DNA of 64,000 nt from JAGWBD01 sp965197455 (GTDB taxonomy: Bacteria > Chloroflexota > Anaerolineae > Aggregatilineales > Phototrophicaceae): NCBI GenBank assembly GCA_965197455.1, contig OZ240208.1, forward strand, positions 1,488,001 to 1,552,000, read 5' to 3'. This document shows positions 9,529 through 18,010 of this stretch, in pieces. The notes below the pieces were generated by a model. That model worked only from the letters and a program-made list of their open reading frames with translations. It had not been told where the DNA came from and did no database searches. How positions within the stretch are numbered: the first letter of the stretch is position 1; each line of letters starts with the position of its first letter. Position numbers and translations under genes: made by a program.

Positions 9529-10915
9529 CGTCCCTGCACTCCCGGCGCCGCGCCAGATATTCTACGCCAATGCGCGGCGCATCGCCGGCGCTCAGGATGA
9601 GGACCAGCGCCGGCGCCGCAACTTCCCGCAGCAAGACCTGCAGCGCATCCGCCGCGCCTGGCACGTGCCGCGCCCGTGGATGAGCCATGGCCTCCGTCAA
9701 GGTGGCGCCATCCACCCCCGGCACGGGCAATTCGCGTGCTGCGTAAATGTCGGTGACCAGCACTTCATCCGCGTCCCCGAAGGCTTCAGCATACTGTGCC
9801 TGCAATGCGCGCGTGCGGCTGTAGGTGTGCGGCTGCCACAGCGCCCACAACCTGCGCCCGGGCCAGCGCGCCCGCGCCGCCGCCAGCGTCATGCGGATGG
9901 CGGTGGGGTGATGCGCATAGTCGTCGACCACCAGCACATCGCCTGCCGCGCCGCGCAGTTCAAGGCGACGCCCGGTGCCACGGAACCCGGCCAGCGCCGC
10001 CACTGCCGCTGCAATGTCAACGCCCTGCTGCTGCGCCACCGCCAGCGCCGCCAACGCGTTGCGCACGTTGTGCTCGCCCGGCAGCTGCAGCGACACGCGT
10101 CCTGCCAGGCGTCCCTCGTGCAGCAGCTCGAACTCGCTGCGACCCTCCCCGTTCAGGCACAGCCCGCGCGCCTGCCAGTTTGCCTCGGCCCGACTGCTGC
10201 AAGTCAGCAGTGGCAGACCGCTTTTGCGACGCGCGGCAGCCAGCTGTGCCGCTGCCGGCTCATCCACACAAACGATGAGCGGGCCTTCCGCCGGCAGCAA
10301 CCCGATGAAGCGCCGGTAGGCATCCAGCATGGCACTGTGCGTGGGGAAGCAGTCGGGATGATCGTATTCAGCGCTGCCCAGCACGGCGACATCGGGTCGC
10401 AGCCCCAGAAACATGTGGTCGTACTCGTCCGCCTCAATGACGAAAGCCTTGCCCCTGCCCGCCGCCGCGTTGCTACCCAGGTCGGGCGCCACGCCGCCAA
10501 TGATGTAGCCTGGCTCCTGGCCGCAGGCCTGCAACACATGCGCGATCATGGCGCTGGTGGTGGTCTTGCCATGCGTGCCGGCCACCGCCAGCACCTCGCG
10601 CCCGCGCATCAGGTCAGCAATGATGTCATTGCGCCGCACCACCGTCATGCCCTGGGCGCGCGCCGCGTCCAGTTCGACATGCTGCCCGGAGATAGCAGAA
10701 GAGGCCAGCAACACCTGTGCCCCGGTCACATGTTCCGCAGCTGCGCCCGCATACACCATCGCGCCCTCCGCTGCCAGCGACGCTGTTAATGTGTTCAGCT
10801 CGCGGTCGGAGCCGCTGACCTGATAGCCCTGCTGCAGCATCACCCGCGCGATGGCGGACATACCCGCGCCGCCGATGCCGACGATGTGCACCCGCATTCC
10901 AGGGCTCAGTCGCAT
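9509..10915 (-). CDS. murC: UDP-N-acetylmuramate--L-alanine ligase MurC
   Basis: Adds L-Ala to UDP-MurNAc, the first stem-peptide step. The 468-residue protein has the Rossmann start VHIVGIGGAGMSAIA, the ATP loop VAGTHGKTTTSAMIA, the central-domain EADEYDHMFLGL, and the Mur C-terminal DDYAHHPTAIRMTL. The start is taken at ATG 10915; ATG 10897 (MRVHIVG) would also give a complete enzyme. A longer open frame continues upstream into murG but is not coding. It is 46 bases downstream of murG. Confidence 0.95.
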   Translation of the reverse strand: MRLSPGMRVHIVGIGGAGMSAIARVMLQQGYQVSGSDRELNTLTASLAAEGAMVYAGAAAEHVTGAQVLLASSAISGQHVELDAARAQGMTVVRRNDIIADLMRGREVLAVAGTHGKTTTSAMIAHVLQACGQEPGYIIGGVAPDLGSNAAAGRGKAFVIEADEYDHMFLGLRPDVAVLGSAEYDHPDCFPTHSAMLDAYRRFIGLLPAEGPLIVCVDEPAAAQLAAARRKSGLPLLTCSSRAEANWQARGLCLNGEGRSEFELLHEGRLAGRVSLQLPGEHNVRNALAALAVAQQQGVDIAAAVAALAGFRGTGRRLELRGAAGDVLVVDDYAHHPTAIRMTLAAARARWPGRRLWALWQPHTYSRTRALQAQYAEAFGDADEVLVTDIYAARELPVPGVDGATLTEAMAHPRARHVPGAADALQVLLREVAAPALVLILSAGDAPRIGVEYLARRRECRDDVAFPT

Positions 10916-10961
10916 CAGGCGACCGCCTGCGCACAGCTTGCCTGTGCCCCGCAGCACAGCC

Positions 10962-12065
10962 TCATGCGCAGCCTCCGGCCAGTTGCAACAGTTCCGCGGC
11001 CAGGCGTTGCGCGCCCTCCGGCTGCGCCAGCGCCCGCGCCGCGTCCCGCATCCGCTGCAGACGCATTTCATCCTGCAGCAGTTCGCGCAGGGTCGGCAAC
11101 AATTCCTCTGCCATGCGCGCATCCTCCATATGCAGCGCCGCGCCGCGCGCCACCAGCCAGTCGGCATTTGTCTTCTGGTAACGCCAGGCCCAGGGATAGG
11201 GCACCAGCAGCGCCGGCAGACCCGCCTGCGGGAACTCGGCCAGTACGCTGGCGCCGGCGCGACTGAGCGCGAGATCCGCCGCGGCCTGCGCCAGGCCCAT
11301 CTCGTGATGCAGATAGGCAAATGCCTGATACCCGCGCGCGTCAGGCAAGGAGTCGCGCCGTGCCGCCACCTCCGGCCAGTCCAGTTCGCCGCTGACGTGC
11401 AGCACCTGCACGCCATCCGCCAGCAGCTCTGGCAGAATGGCCAGCAATGCGCGGTTGATGCTGCGCGCGCCGCGACTGCCGCCGAAGACCAGCAGGCTGC
11501 GGCGCTGCGGATCGAGACCGAAGTGCGCCTGACCGGCGGAGCACGTCGCCTGGGTGAATTCGCGTCGCAGCGGGTAGCCGGTCACCACAGTCGACACGCC
11601 AGGAAACCAGCGCGCTGATTCCGGCACGGTGAGCGCAACCCGGCTGACGAAGCGGCGCAGCAGGCGAATCGTCGCGCCCGGCTCGATATCAGGTAAATAG
11701 ACCAGCGCGGGCAGCCGCAGCAGCCAGGCGGCCAGCGCCACTGGCAATCCGCTCCAGCCGCCGGTGAGCAGCAGGGCCCGCGGCCGCAGACGCAGAATCA
11801 ACCAGAGCGCGAGCAGGAAACCGACCGTAAGGCGCAGTCCGCTGTGCAGACGTCGCGGCCAGCTCACGCCGGCCAGCGGCCCACCGGGGATGACGTGACT
11901 GGCCGTGAAGGGAATGCCAGAGCGCGCGACCAGCTCCCCCTCCAGGCCGCCACTGCCCACAAAGTGCAGCGCAGCCTGTGGGCAAACCTCAAGCAGGGTC
12001 CCCGCGACGGCCAGGGCGGGATACACGTGCCCGCCGGTGCCCCCCGCTGCGATCAGGATTCGCAA
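10962..12065 (-). CDS. murG: UDP-GlcNAc:lipid I transferase MurG
   Basis: GT28 enzyme making lipid II at the inner face of the membrane. The 367-residue protein starts LRILIAAGGTGGHVYPALA, with the GGTGGH acceptor loop, and has the donor-site motif LLVFGGSRGARSINRAL and SRAGASVLAEFPQAGLPALLVPYP. The start is TTG 12065, strongly supported by GGAGGGGG ending four bases upstream. Because of it, murG overlaps the end of ftsW by 77 bases in another frame. Confidence 0.94.
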   Translation of the reverse strand: MRILIAAGGTGGHVYPALAVAGTLLEVCPQAALHFVGSGGLEGELVARSGIPFTASHVIPGGPLAGVSWPRRLHSGLRLTVGFLLALWLILRLRPRALLLTGGWSGLPVALAAWLLRLPALVYLPDIEPGATIRLLRRFVSRVALTVPESARWFPGVSTVVTGYPLRREFTQATCSAGQAHFGLDPQRRSLLVFGGSRGARSINRALLAILPELLADGVQVLHVSGELDWPEVAARRDSLPDARGYQAFAYLHHEMGLAQAAADLALSRAGASVLAEFPQAGLPALLVPYPWAWRYQKTNADWLVARGAALHMEDARMAEELLPTLRELLQDEMRLQRMRDAARALAQPEGAQRLAAELLQLAGGCA

Positions 12066-13302
12066 TCAGCCCCCTCCGTTCCTGCATGGCGGCCTGGCGA
12101 TAGGGCAGGCGGCTCACGCTCAACAACATGCCCGTCCCCGCCATCAGCACCACCAGCGATGAGCCGCCAAAGCTGATGAAGGGCAGCGGCGTGCCGGTCG
12201 AAGGCACCACGGCGGTCATCACCGCGATATTGAGCAGGGCCTTGACCGCGATCCAGATAGTCAGGCCGGCGGCCAGCAGCGCGCCGTAGGGATCGCTGGC
12301 GCGCCGCGCGATCTGAAAGCCGCGTATCACCAGCGCCACATATAGTAGCACGATGAACGCCGAGCCCAGCAGGCCCAGCTCCTCACCGATCACCGCGAAG
12401 ATGCTGTCCGTGTGCGGCGCCGGCAGGAAGCCGAACTTCTGGCGCCCGTTGCCCAGGCCCACGCCGGTCCAGCCGCCGTTGAGAAAGGCGATCACTGCCT
12501 GCTGCACATGGTAGTTGGCCTGGGTCAGGTCCGTCACGCCGGACAAATAGGTCGACACCCGGTCGCGCGCATAGCCAGGCAGCACACCCAGCCAGGTCAC
12601 CAGCAGCATTACCAGCGACGTAAGGCCCATCATGGTTAACAGCTGGCGCCCGTCCGCGCCCGCCAGAAAAAACATCAGGGCGGAGGTCACAATGATGATG
12701 GCCGCCGTGCTCAGGTCGGGCTGCAGAATCACCAGGCCGGCAATCAGTCCCACCAACACCGAAAAGGGGACGAGACCATAGCCGACGCTGCGGATTTGCG
12801 CGCGCCGTGAACTGAGCCAGGCCGCCATGTACACCACAATCACGAGTTCGGCGACCTCGCCCGGCTGCAGCGAGCCTTCAATCAACGCGCGCCGCGCCCC
12901 AAAGGTGTCGTCGCCAAACAGCCACACGGCCACCAGCAGGCCGATGGTGATGAGCAACATCCAGACCGACAGACGCCGCATAATACGATAATCAATCAGG
13001 GCCAGCACCACCAGGCCGACAGCGCCAATGGCGATGTTGCGCAGATGCCGCAGCAGAATCTCGATTTCGCTGTCGAAACTCTGATAGCTCCAGTCAAAGG
13101 TGGCGCTGTAAACCATCAGCGTGCCAATGATCAGCAATATGGACACCAGCAACAGCAGCCAGCGGTCGAGGTTGCGCGCCAGTTCGCTCAGGCTGACCCC
13201 CTGCCGCAACCCCGCCGCCGCCGGCGCGGTCACTGCCACGCGCGCCTGCTCCAGTTCGTTCGACAGGCTGCCTTCGTCCAGGGTTTCCTCTGCAGGTTGC
13301 AT
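11989..13302 (-). CDS. ftsW: SEDS glycosyltransferase FtsW
   Basis: Multi-pass SEDS protein that polymerises lipid II at the septum with its cognate PBP. The 437-residue protein has a long soluble N-terminus of about 48 residues, then about ten membrane segments. SEDS hallmarks are VILQPDLSTAAIII, GVGLGNGRQKFGFLPAPHTD, FAVIGEELGLLG and PSTGTPLPFISFGGSS. It starts five bases after murD. Its partner FtsI here lacks canonical catalytic motifs, which makes FtsW the clear polymerase of the pair. Confidence 0.95.
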   Translation of the reverse strand: MQPAEETLDEGSLSNELEQARVAVTAPAAAGLRQGVSLSELARNLDRWLLLLVSILLIIGTLMVYSATFDWSYQSFDSEIEILLRHLRNIAIGAVGLVVLALIDYRIMRRLSVWMLLITIGLLVAVWLFGDDTFGARRALIEGSLQPGEVAELVIVVYMAAWLSSRRAQIRSVGYGLVPFSVLVGLIAGLVILQPDLSTAAIIIVTSALMFFLAGADGRQLLTMMGLTSLVMLLVTWLGVLPGYARDRVSTYLSGVTDLTQANYHVQQAVIAFLNGGWTGVGLGNGRQKFGFLPAPHTDSIFAVIGEELGLLGSAFIVLLYVALVIRGFQIARRASDPYGALLAAGLTIWIAVKALLNIAVMTAVVPSTGTPLPFISFGGSSLVVLMAGTGMLLSVSRLPYRQAAMQERRGLIANPDRSGGHRRARVSRPGRRGDPA

Positions 13303-13307
13303 CCGGT

Positions 13308-14678
13308 CTACAGTGCCTCAACCAGCTGCCGGAAATGCAGGCCGCGCTCAACGAAATCGCGGTAGGCATCGTAACTCGTGCCGCCCGGCGATAGCAGCAC
13401 CACATCGCCCGCCCGCGCCTTGCGCGCCGCCAGCGCAACCGCCTCACCCAGGCCAGCTACACAATACACCGGCGCGTCCCTGCCGCCCAGCGCTCTGGTC
13501 AACTCCGTGATCTGCGCGCCAAAATGGCCGAAGGCGATGATGCAGCGCGACTTCTGCAGCGCCAGCCGCAGCATCTCCTCCCACGGCAACTGCTTGTCCT
13601 TGCCGCCCGCCAGCAGAACCAGCGGCCCGTCATAGCTGTGCAGCGCCGCCAGCACACGCTCCGGCGCCGTGGCGATGCTGTCGTTGACCCAGGTCACGCC
13701 CGCGTGTTCGCGCACGGGTTCCAGTCGGTGCGCCACGCCGCGAAACTGGCGAATGGCCGCCGCCATCGCCCCCGCCGGCGCGCCCGCCGCGCCCGCTGTC
13801 GCGCAGGCCGCCAGCAGATTCAGCTGGTTGTGCGCGCCCGGCAGCGGACTGTCAGCGCAGGCGCAGACCCGCTGTGACGCTCCCTCCACGCTGCAGCGAC
13901 CGCCCAGCCACAACGCCTCGTCCGCCAGCCATGCGCCGTCGCGCAGTGGCCCTTCCCTGCCAAACCACGCCAGTTGACCGCGCGCGCGCTGCGCCAGACC
14001 CCGACTGCCCGCGTCGTCGCAGCCGAGAATCGCGCAGTCGTCCACAGTCTGGTAGTCCAGAATGCGCGCCTTGGCCGCCGTGTAGGCCGCCATGTGGCCA
14101 TGCCGGTCCAGATGATTGGGCGTCACGTTGAGCACAGCCGCGATCTGCGGGCTGCGCGTCATCAGTTCCAGCTGGAAGCTGGAGAGTTCCATCACCACGA
14201 GGTCGCCATTGCGCATCTGCGTGAGGTCGTCGAGCAGCACGTGCCCGATGTTGCCGCCAGCCCACACCTTGCGGCCCGCATTGCGCAACATGGCCGCCAC
14301 CAGCGAGGTGGTCGTGGTCTTGCCGGCGCTGCCGGTAATGCCGATGACCTGCGCCGGACAGCGCTCGAGAAACAACTGTGCGTCATTGCTCAGGGGAATG
14401 CCCCGTTCCTGCGCCGCGCGCACGATGGGAGCCTCCGGCGGCACTCCTCCGGAGAGACAGACCAGATCGACTGCTTCGAGCAGCTGCGGCGACTGCTCGC
14501 CGCTGATGAACTCGACCGCGGCGCCAGGCGGCAGTTCTTCAAGTGCGGGCCTGATGTCATCGCGGTCGCTGACCACCGCGCTGGCGCCCACGGTCGGCAG
14601 CCAGCGCGCCAGCGCGCGCCCCTGGCGGCCATAACCCAGCACCAGCACCCGTTTGCCACCCAGGGGATCAGCAGTCAC
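13308..14678 (-). CDS. murD: UDP-MurNAc-L-Ala--D-Glu ligase MurD
   Basis: Adds D-glutamate to UDP-MurNAc-L-Ala. The 456-residue protein has VLVLGYGRQGRALARWL at the N-terminal Rossmann domain, the ATP loop GITGSAGKTTTTSLVAAM, LNVTPNHLDRHGHMAAYTAAK in the central domain, and WVNDSIATAPERVLAALHSY plus LLAGGKDKQLPW in the C-terminal domain. The start is GTG 14678; AGGTC overlapping the mraY stop provides a ribosome site. Confidence 0.96.
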   Translation of the reverse strand: MTADPLGGKRVLVLGYGRQGRALARWLPTVGASAVVSDRDDIRPALEELPPGAAVEFISGEQSPQLLEAVDLVCLSGGVPPEAPIVRAAQERGIPLSNDAQLFLERCPAQVIGITGSAGKTTTTSLVAAMLRNAGRKVWAGGNIGHVLLDDLTQMRNGDLVVMELSSFQLELMTRSPQIAAVLNVTPNHLDRHGHMAAYTAAKARILDYQTVDDCAILGCDDAGSRGLAQRARGQLAWFGREGPLRDGAWLADEALWLGGRCSVEGASQRVCACADSPLPGAHNQLNLLAACATAGAAGAPAGAMAAAIRQFRGVAHRLEPVREHAGVTWVNDSIATAPERVLAALHSYDGPLVLLAGGKDKQLPWEEMLRLALQKSRCIIAFGHFGAQITELTRALGGRDAPVYCVAGLGEAVALAARKARAGDVVLLSPGGTSYDAYRDFVERGLHFRQLVEAL

Positions 14679-14690
14679 AGCTTGTTGACC

Positions 14691-15713
14691 TCAGATCAAT
14701 GCCAGCGCCACGCCCAGCATCGCGCTCAGCAAGCCAACCAGCCAGAAGCGCTGCACAATCTGCGTCTCGCTCCAGCCGCCCAGCTCGAAGTGTCCATGCA
14801 GCGGCGCCTGGCGAAAAATGCGCCGGTCCACCCCTCGATAGCGTCGCGACCAGCGCGCCGACGCCACCTGCAGAATCACGCTCATCGTCTCCGCCAGCGG
14901 CACGATGGCAATCACCGGCAGCAGCAGCCATTGCCCGGTCATCACCGCGACGGTGCCCAGGGCCGCCCCCAGCGCGAGCGCGCCGGTATCGCCCATGAAC
15001 ATCTGCGCCGGGTGCGCGTTGTACCATAGGAAAGCGAAGCAGGCCCCCACCACGATGAAGCAGAACTGCGTCAGGTAAATCTGTTGCTGCATGAAGGAAA
15101 TGATGCCGTAGGCCACGAAGGCACTGGCCGAGATGATGCCGGCCAGCCCGTCAAGGCCGTCGGTGAAGTTGACCGAGTTGGAGGTTGCCACAATGAAAAA
15201 CGCACACAGCGGGATGAACAGCACCGGGCTGAGCGGAATGGACCACGCGACCAGCGGCACATTGACCGCATTGGCGTAGGCCATGCCGCCTTCGTAGCTG
15301 GAGATGACAACCGAGACGATGAGGGCCAGGATAACCTGTACCGCAAACTTCACGCGTCCCGGCAACCCCTCGCCCACCGGCCCGCGCGAGCGCTGAATGC
15401 CCTCGCGATCATCAATGGCGCCCAGTACGCCGAAAGCCAGCAGCACGGCAGTGGGCAACAGAATGCTGGGGCCGCTCACCTGGCGCACCACACTGGCGAT
15501 GTTGAGCCCCGCCGTCACCAACACCACCGAGACGATGATGAGCACGCCGCCCATCGTGGGGGTGCCCACCTTGCGCTGCTGCCGTTCGCCCAGTTCGGCG
15601 CGAATCAGCTTGCCGACGCCCAGGCGCCGCAAGACCTCGATCAGTGGCCCGCCCCAGATCACGCCCAGCAGGAACGTGACGGCGCCGACAGTCAGTGCGA
15701 AGGGGAGTCCCAT
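14691..15713 (-). CDS. mraY: Phospho-MurNAc-pentapeptide transferase MraY
   Basis: Integral-membrane enzyme that makes lipid I on undecaprenyl phosphate. The roughly ten-helix protein has the Mg/substrate motifs GTPTMGGVLII, FGVLGAIDDREGIQRS, NSVNFTDGLDGLAG, GDTGALALGAALG and the HGHFELGGWSE loop. ATG 15713 gives 340 residues and a typical N-terminus (MGLPFALTVGAV); a TTG start at 15767 would add 18 residues. In most dcw clusters murE and murF sit just upstream; here only 78 bases separate it from ftsI. Confidence 0.94.
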   Translation of the reverse strand: MGLPFALTVGAVTFLLGVIWGGPLIEVLRRLGVGKLIRAELGERQQRKVGTPTMGGVLIIVSVVLVTAGLNIASVVRQVSGPSILLPTAVLLAFGVLGAIDDREGIQRSRGPVGEGLPGRVKFAVQVILALIVSVVISSYEGGMAYANAVNVPLVAWSIPLSPVLFIPLCAFFIVATSNSVNFTDGLDGLAGIISASAFVAYGIISFMQQQIYLTQFCFIVVGACFAFLWYNAHPAQMFMGDTGALALGAALGTVAVMTGQWLLLPVIAIVPLAETMSVILQVASARWSRRYRGVDRRIFRQAPLHGHFELGGWSETQIVQRFWLVGLLSAMLGVALALI

Positions 15714-15791
15714 ACCTGTTCCGCTGTTCTCCGTCTTCCATTCTAGCGTAGCGACGGTGAAATCCAAGCCGGACGGGCTGCGTTGAATGGG

Positions 15792-17531
15792 CTAGTGTTG
15801 AATGGCCTCGACCGCGCCGCCCGCGGCGATCAGCTCGTGACGCAGCTCGTCAGGCGGAATGTTCATCAGGATGACGAGGCGTTCCACCAGCCGTTGAAAG
15901 ACCGGCGCTGCCACCGCGACGCCCCAGTATTCCGAAGGATGATCCAGCCGAATCAATATGCTGACCTGCGGGTCATCCGCCGGCAGGAAGCCGACGAAAG
16001 ACACAACCGAAGTGCCCGTTTCGTAGCCCAGTGTGGTTGGCACCTGCGCGGTGCCAGCCATGCCGGCGATGCTGTAGCCCGGCAAGGTGGCGCGCTCGGC
16101 CATGCCATTACGCACGGCCGCCACCATCATCTCGGTGATCTGTCCGGCAGTAACCTTGCTGATCGGCCGCCCCAGTGTGGAAGGCGCAGAATCCTGCACC
16201 TCGGCGCCATCAATCATGCGATGAAACACATGCGGTTGCATCATCAGGCCATCGTTGGCGATGGCAGAGAAGGCCGTCAACAGCTGCAGCGGCGTAACCG
16301 CAATGCCCTGGCCAAAGCTGTTGGTCAACAGCAGGCCATCGCTGTAATCCTCGTCGCCGGGCGTATACATCAGCCCGGGCAACTCTCCCTGCAGATCGAT
16401 TCCCGTGGGTTTGCTGATGCCGAAGTCGCGCAAACTGCTGTAAAAGGCCACCGGCCCCGTCTCCAGGCTAACAGTGGCCGCGCCCACATTCAGCGAATTC
16501 ACCAGAATGCTGGTCAGGTCGACGACGCCATGCGCCTTGCGGTCCCAGTTTTCGACGCGCACGCCGCCGGCCTCAATGTAGCCACGATCGAAATACGTGT
16601 CCCCCGGCTGGTACACCCCGCGTTCCAGCGCGATGGCCAGCGTCAGCACCTGCATCAGCGAACCGGGCTCATACAGGCCGTTGAGCGCCGGATTCTGCAG
16701 CAGCGTATCGTCGCGCACCTCATACCAGGCGTTGGGGTCGAAGGAGGGCAGGCTGGCCATGGCCAGAATCTCACCGTTGCGCGGGTCCATTATCAGAATG
16801 TTGCCGCGGGCAGCGTCGGTCAGGGTAATGGCGCGCTGCAACTCGCTCTCCGCGAGGTACTGAATTTCACGGTCGAGGGTCAGCACAATGTCGGAGCCGC
16901 GGTCTTCGCGTCGGTCCTGGGGCACATCAAAAGGAATGTTGCTCAGCGTCTGTTCCTGCTCGCGGCCGGCCAGCTGCGCTTCATAAAATCCCTCGACGCC
17001 ATAATAACCCTGCATGTCGCCGCCCACGAAACCCACCACTTGCGCGGCCATGGTCTCTTGCGGATAGTAGCGTCGCGCCCGCGGCTCGATCGTGATGCCC
17101 AGCATGTCCAGTTTGTTCACCTGCTGCCCGGTTTCGGCGTCCACGCCAGGCGACAGCAAAACCCACGGGACCTGGCTGGTGATGCGGTTGAAGGTATCCA
17201 GTTCGTCCAGCCCCATGATGCCGGCCAGGCGAATAGCCGTCTCGCGCGGTTGCGAGACCAGATTAGGGCTGATGCCGATGCGGTATTCCAGCGAGTTGAC
17301 TGCCAGCGCCTGCAAGTCCCGGTCATAGATGTTGCCGCGCGCGGCAGCCAGGCGCAGGGTGCGCTGATAACCGGAGTTGCGCACGCTTTCCAGGTAGCCG
17401 GTCACAGATGGATCCATCTGAAACTGGAAGGAGACCAGGCGCACCAGCAGCACCAGGCTGGCAATGAGCAGGCCCGCGATGACGATGGGCAAACGCTGTT
17501 GCAGCATGTCATCCGGCATTCCCTGCCTCAT
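15792..17531 (-). CDS. ftsI: FtsI/PBP2-like divisome protein with degenerate transpeptidase motifs
   Basis: Class B penicillin-binding protein by position and architecture: a membrane helix at about residues 14-35, a PBP dimerisation domain (AARGNIYDRDLQALA), and a transpeptidase-like domain, 579 residues in all. The normal YEPGSTFK is YEPGSLMQ: Ser291 is present but the general-base Lys is Gln294. The SxN motif is intact (S346-L-N). The KTG motif is M491-A-G. Two of three motifs have therefore lost their lysine, so D,D-transpeptidase activity is doubtful. The frame is open and well conserved elsewhere, which argues for a structural or FtsW-activating role rather than decay. The start overlaps the ftsL stop (ATGA). 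Confidence 0.88.
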   Translation of the reverse strand: MRQGMPDDMLQQRLPIVIAGLLIASLVLLVRLVSFQFQMDPSVTGYLESVRNSGYQRTLRLAAARGNIYDRDLQALAVNSLEYRIGISPNLVSQPRETAIRLAGIMGLDELDTFNRITSQVPWVLLSPGVDAETGQQVNKLDMLGITIEPRARRYYPQETMAAQVVGFVGGDMQGYYGVEGFYEAQLAGREQEQTLSNIPFDVPQDRREDRGSDIVLTLDREIQYLAESELQRAITLTDAARGNILIMDPRNGEILAMASLPSFDPNAWYEVRDDTLLQNPALNGLYEPGSLMQVLTLAIALERGVYQPGDTYFDRGYIEAGGVRVENWDRKAHGVVDLTSILVNSLNVGAATVSLETGPVAFYSSLRDFGISKPTGIDLQGELPGLMYTPGDEDYSDGLLLTNSFGQGIAVTPLQLLTAFSAIANDGLMMQPHVFHRMIDGAEVQDSAPSTLGRPISKVTAGQITEMMVAAVRNGMAERATLPGYSIAGMAGTAQVPTTLGYETGTSVVSFVGFLPADDPQVSILIRLDHPSEYWGVAVAAPVFQRLVERLVILMNIPPDELRHELIAAGGAVEAIQH

Positions 17532-18010
17532 TCGGGCTCTCCCTCCTCTTCCTCCACAATGCTCTGGCTGAAGGCGTCCAGCTGCTGCTGCAGCCAGCCG
17601 GCCAGGGTTTCATCATAGATCGGTCCGGGCGTCGCTGACCGGATATAAATTTGCGGCGCCACCGCCGTCCTGCGTGGATCGAAGCCTTCCACAATGACGT
17701 AGTCGATCTCTTCCGGCCTGGCCAACTCAAAGCCCATCTCTTGCGCGCGTTGCTGCAGCCGCGGCACGCTGCGCAGGCTGGCAATCTCCGAACGCAGGCT
17801 TTCGTTGCCCTGTTCCAGTTCGTTCCGCTCCTCAAGCAACTCCTGCAGCTGACGGCCGGTGGTGGCATCCAGCGCCGCCTGCGACAGATAAACCAGGGCG
17901 CCGACGATGAGCGCCATCAACAGGCCCAGGCCAGCCAGGGTCATGGCCTGTCGTTGCCGGCGCCAGGAAGTGCGGCGCAGCGTGTGGCCAAACCACGCGC
18001 TGTGGCTCAC
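17528..18010 (-). CDS. ftsL: FtsL/DivIC-like divisome protein
   Basis: Small bitopic protein of 160 residues: basic cytoplasmic tail, one membrane helix at about 27-47 (LAGLGLLMALIVGALVYL), then a coiled coil (LLEERNELEQGNESLRSEIASL) and an acidic C-terminal tail. This is the FtsL/DivIC plan, and the slot between rsmH and ftsI is where ftsL sits. The start is GTG 18010, overlapping the rsmH stop (GTGA) with GGAG upstream. A longer open frame to 18184 overlaps rsmH and is rejected. The tail after the coiled coil (about 75 residues) is longer than in E. coli FtsL. Confidence 0.8.
   Translation of the reverse strand: MSHSAWFGHTLRRTSWRRQRQAMTLAGLGLLMALIVGALVYLSQAALDATTGRQLQELLEERNELEQGNESLRSEIASLRSVPRLQQRAQEMGFELARPEEIDYVIVEGFDPRRTAVAPQIYIRSATPGPIYDETLAGWLQQQLDAFSQSIVEEEEGEPE

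Noticed and set aside
9509..11416. 635-codon frame joining murC to upstream sequence
   Set aside because: The first 167 codons overlap murG in another frame and resemble nothing; MurC begins at 10915.
15783..17618. 611-codon plus-strand frame opposite ftsI
   Set aside because: Antisense shadow of ftsI: composition is His/Gln/Arg-rich with no domain, and ftsI on the minus strand has a clear architecture.
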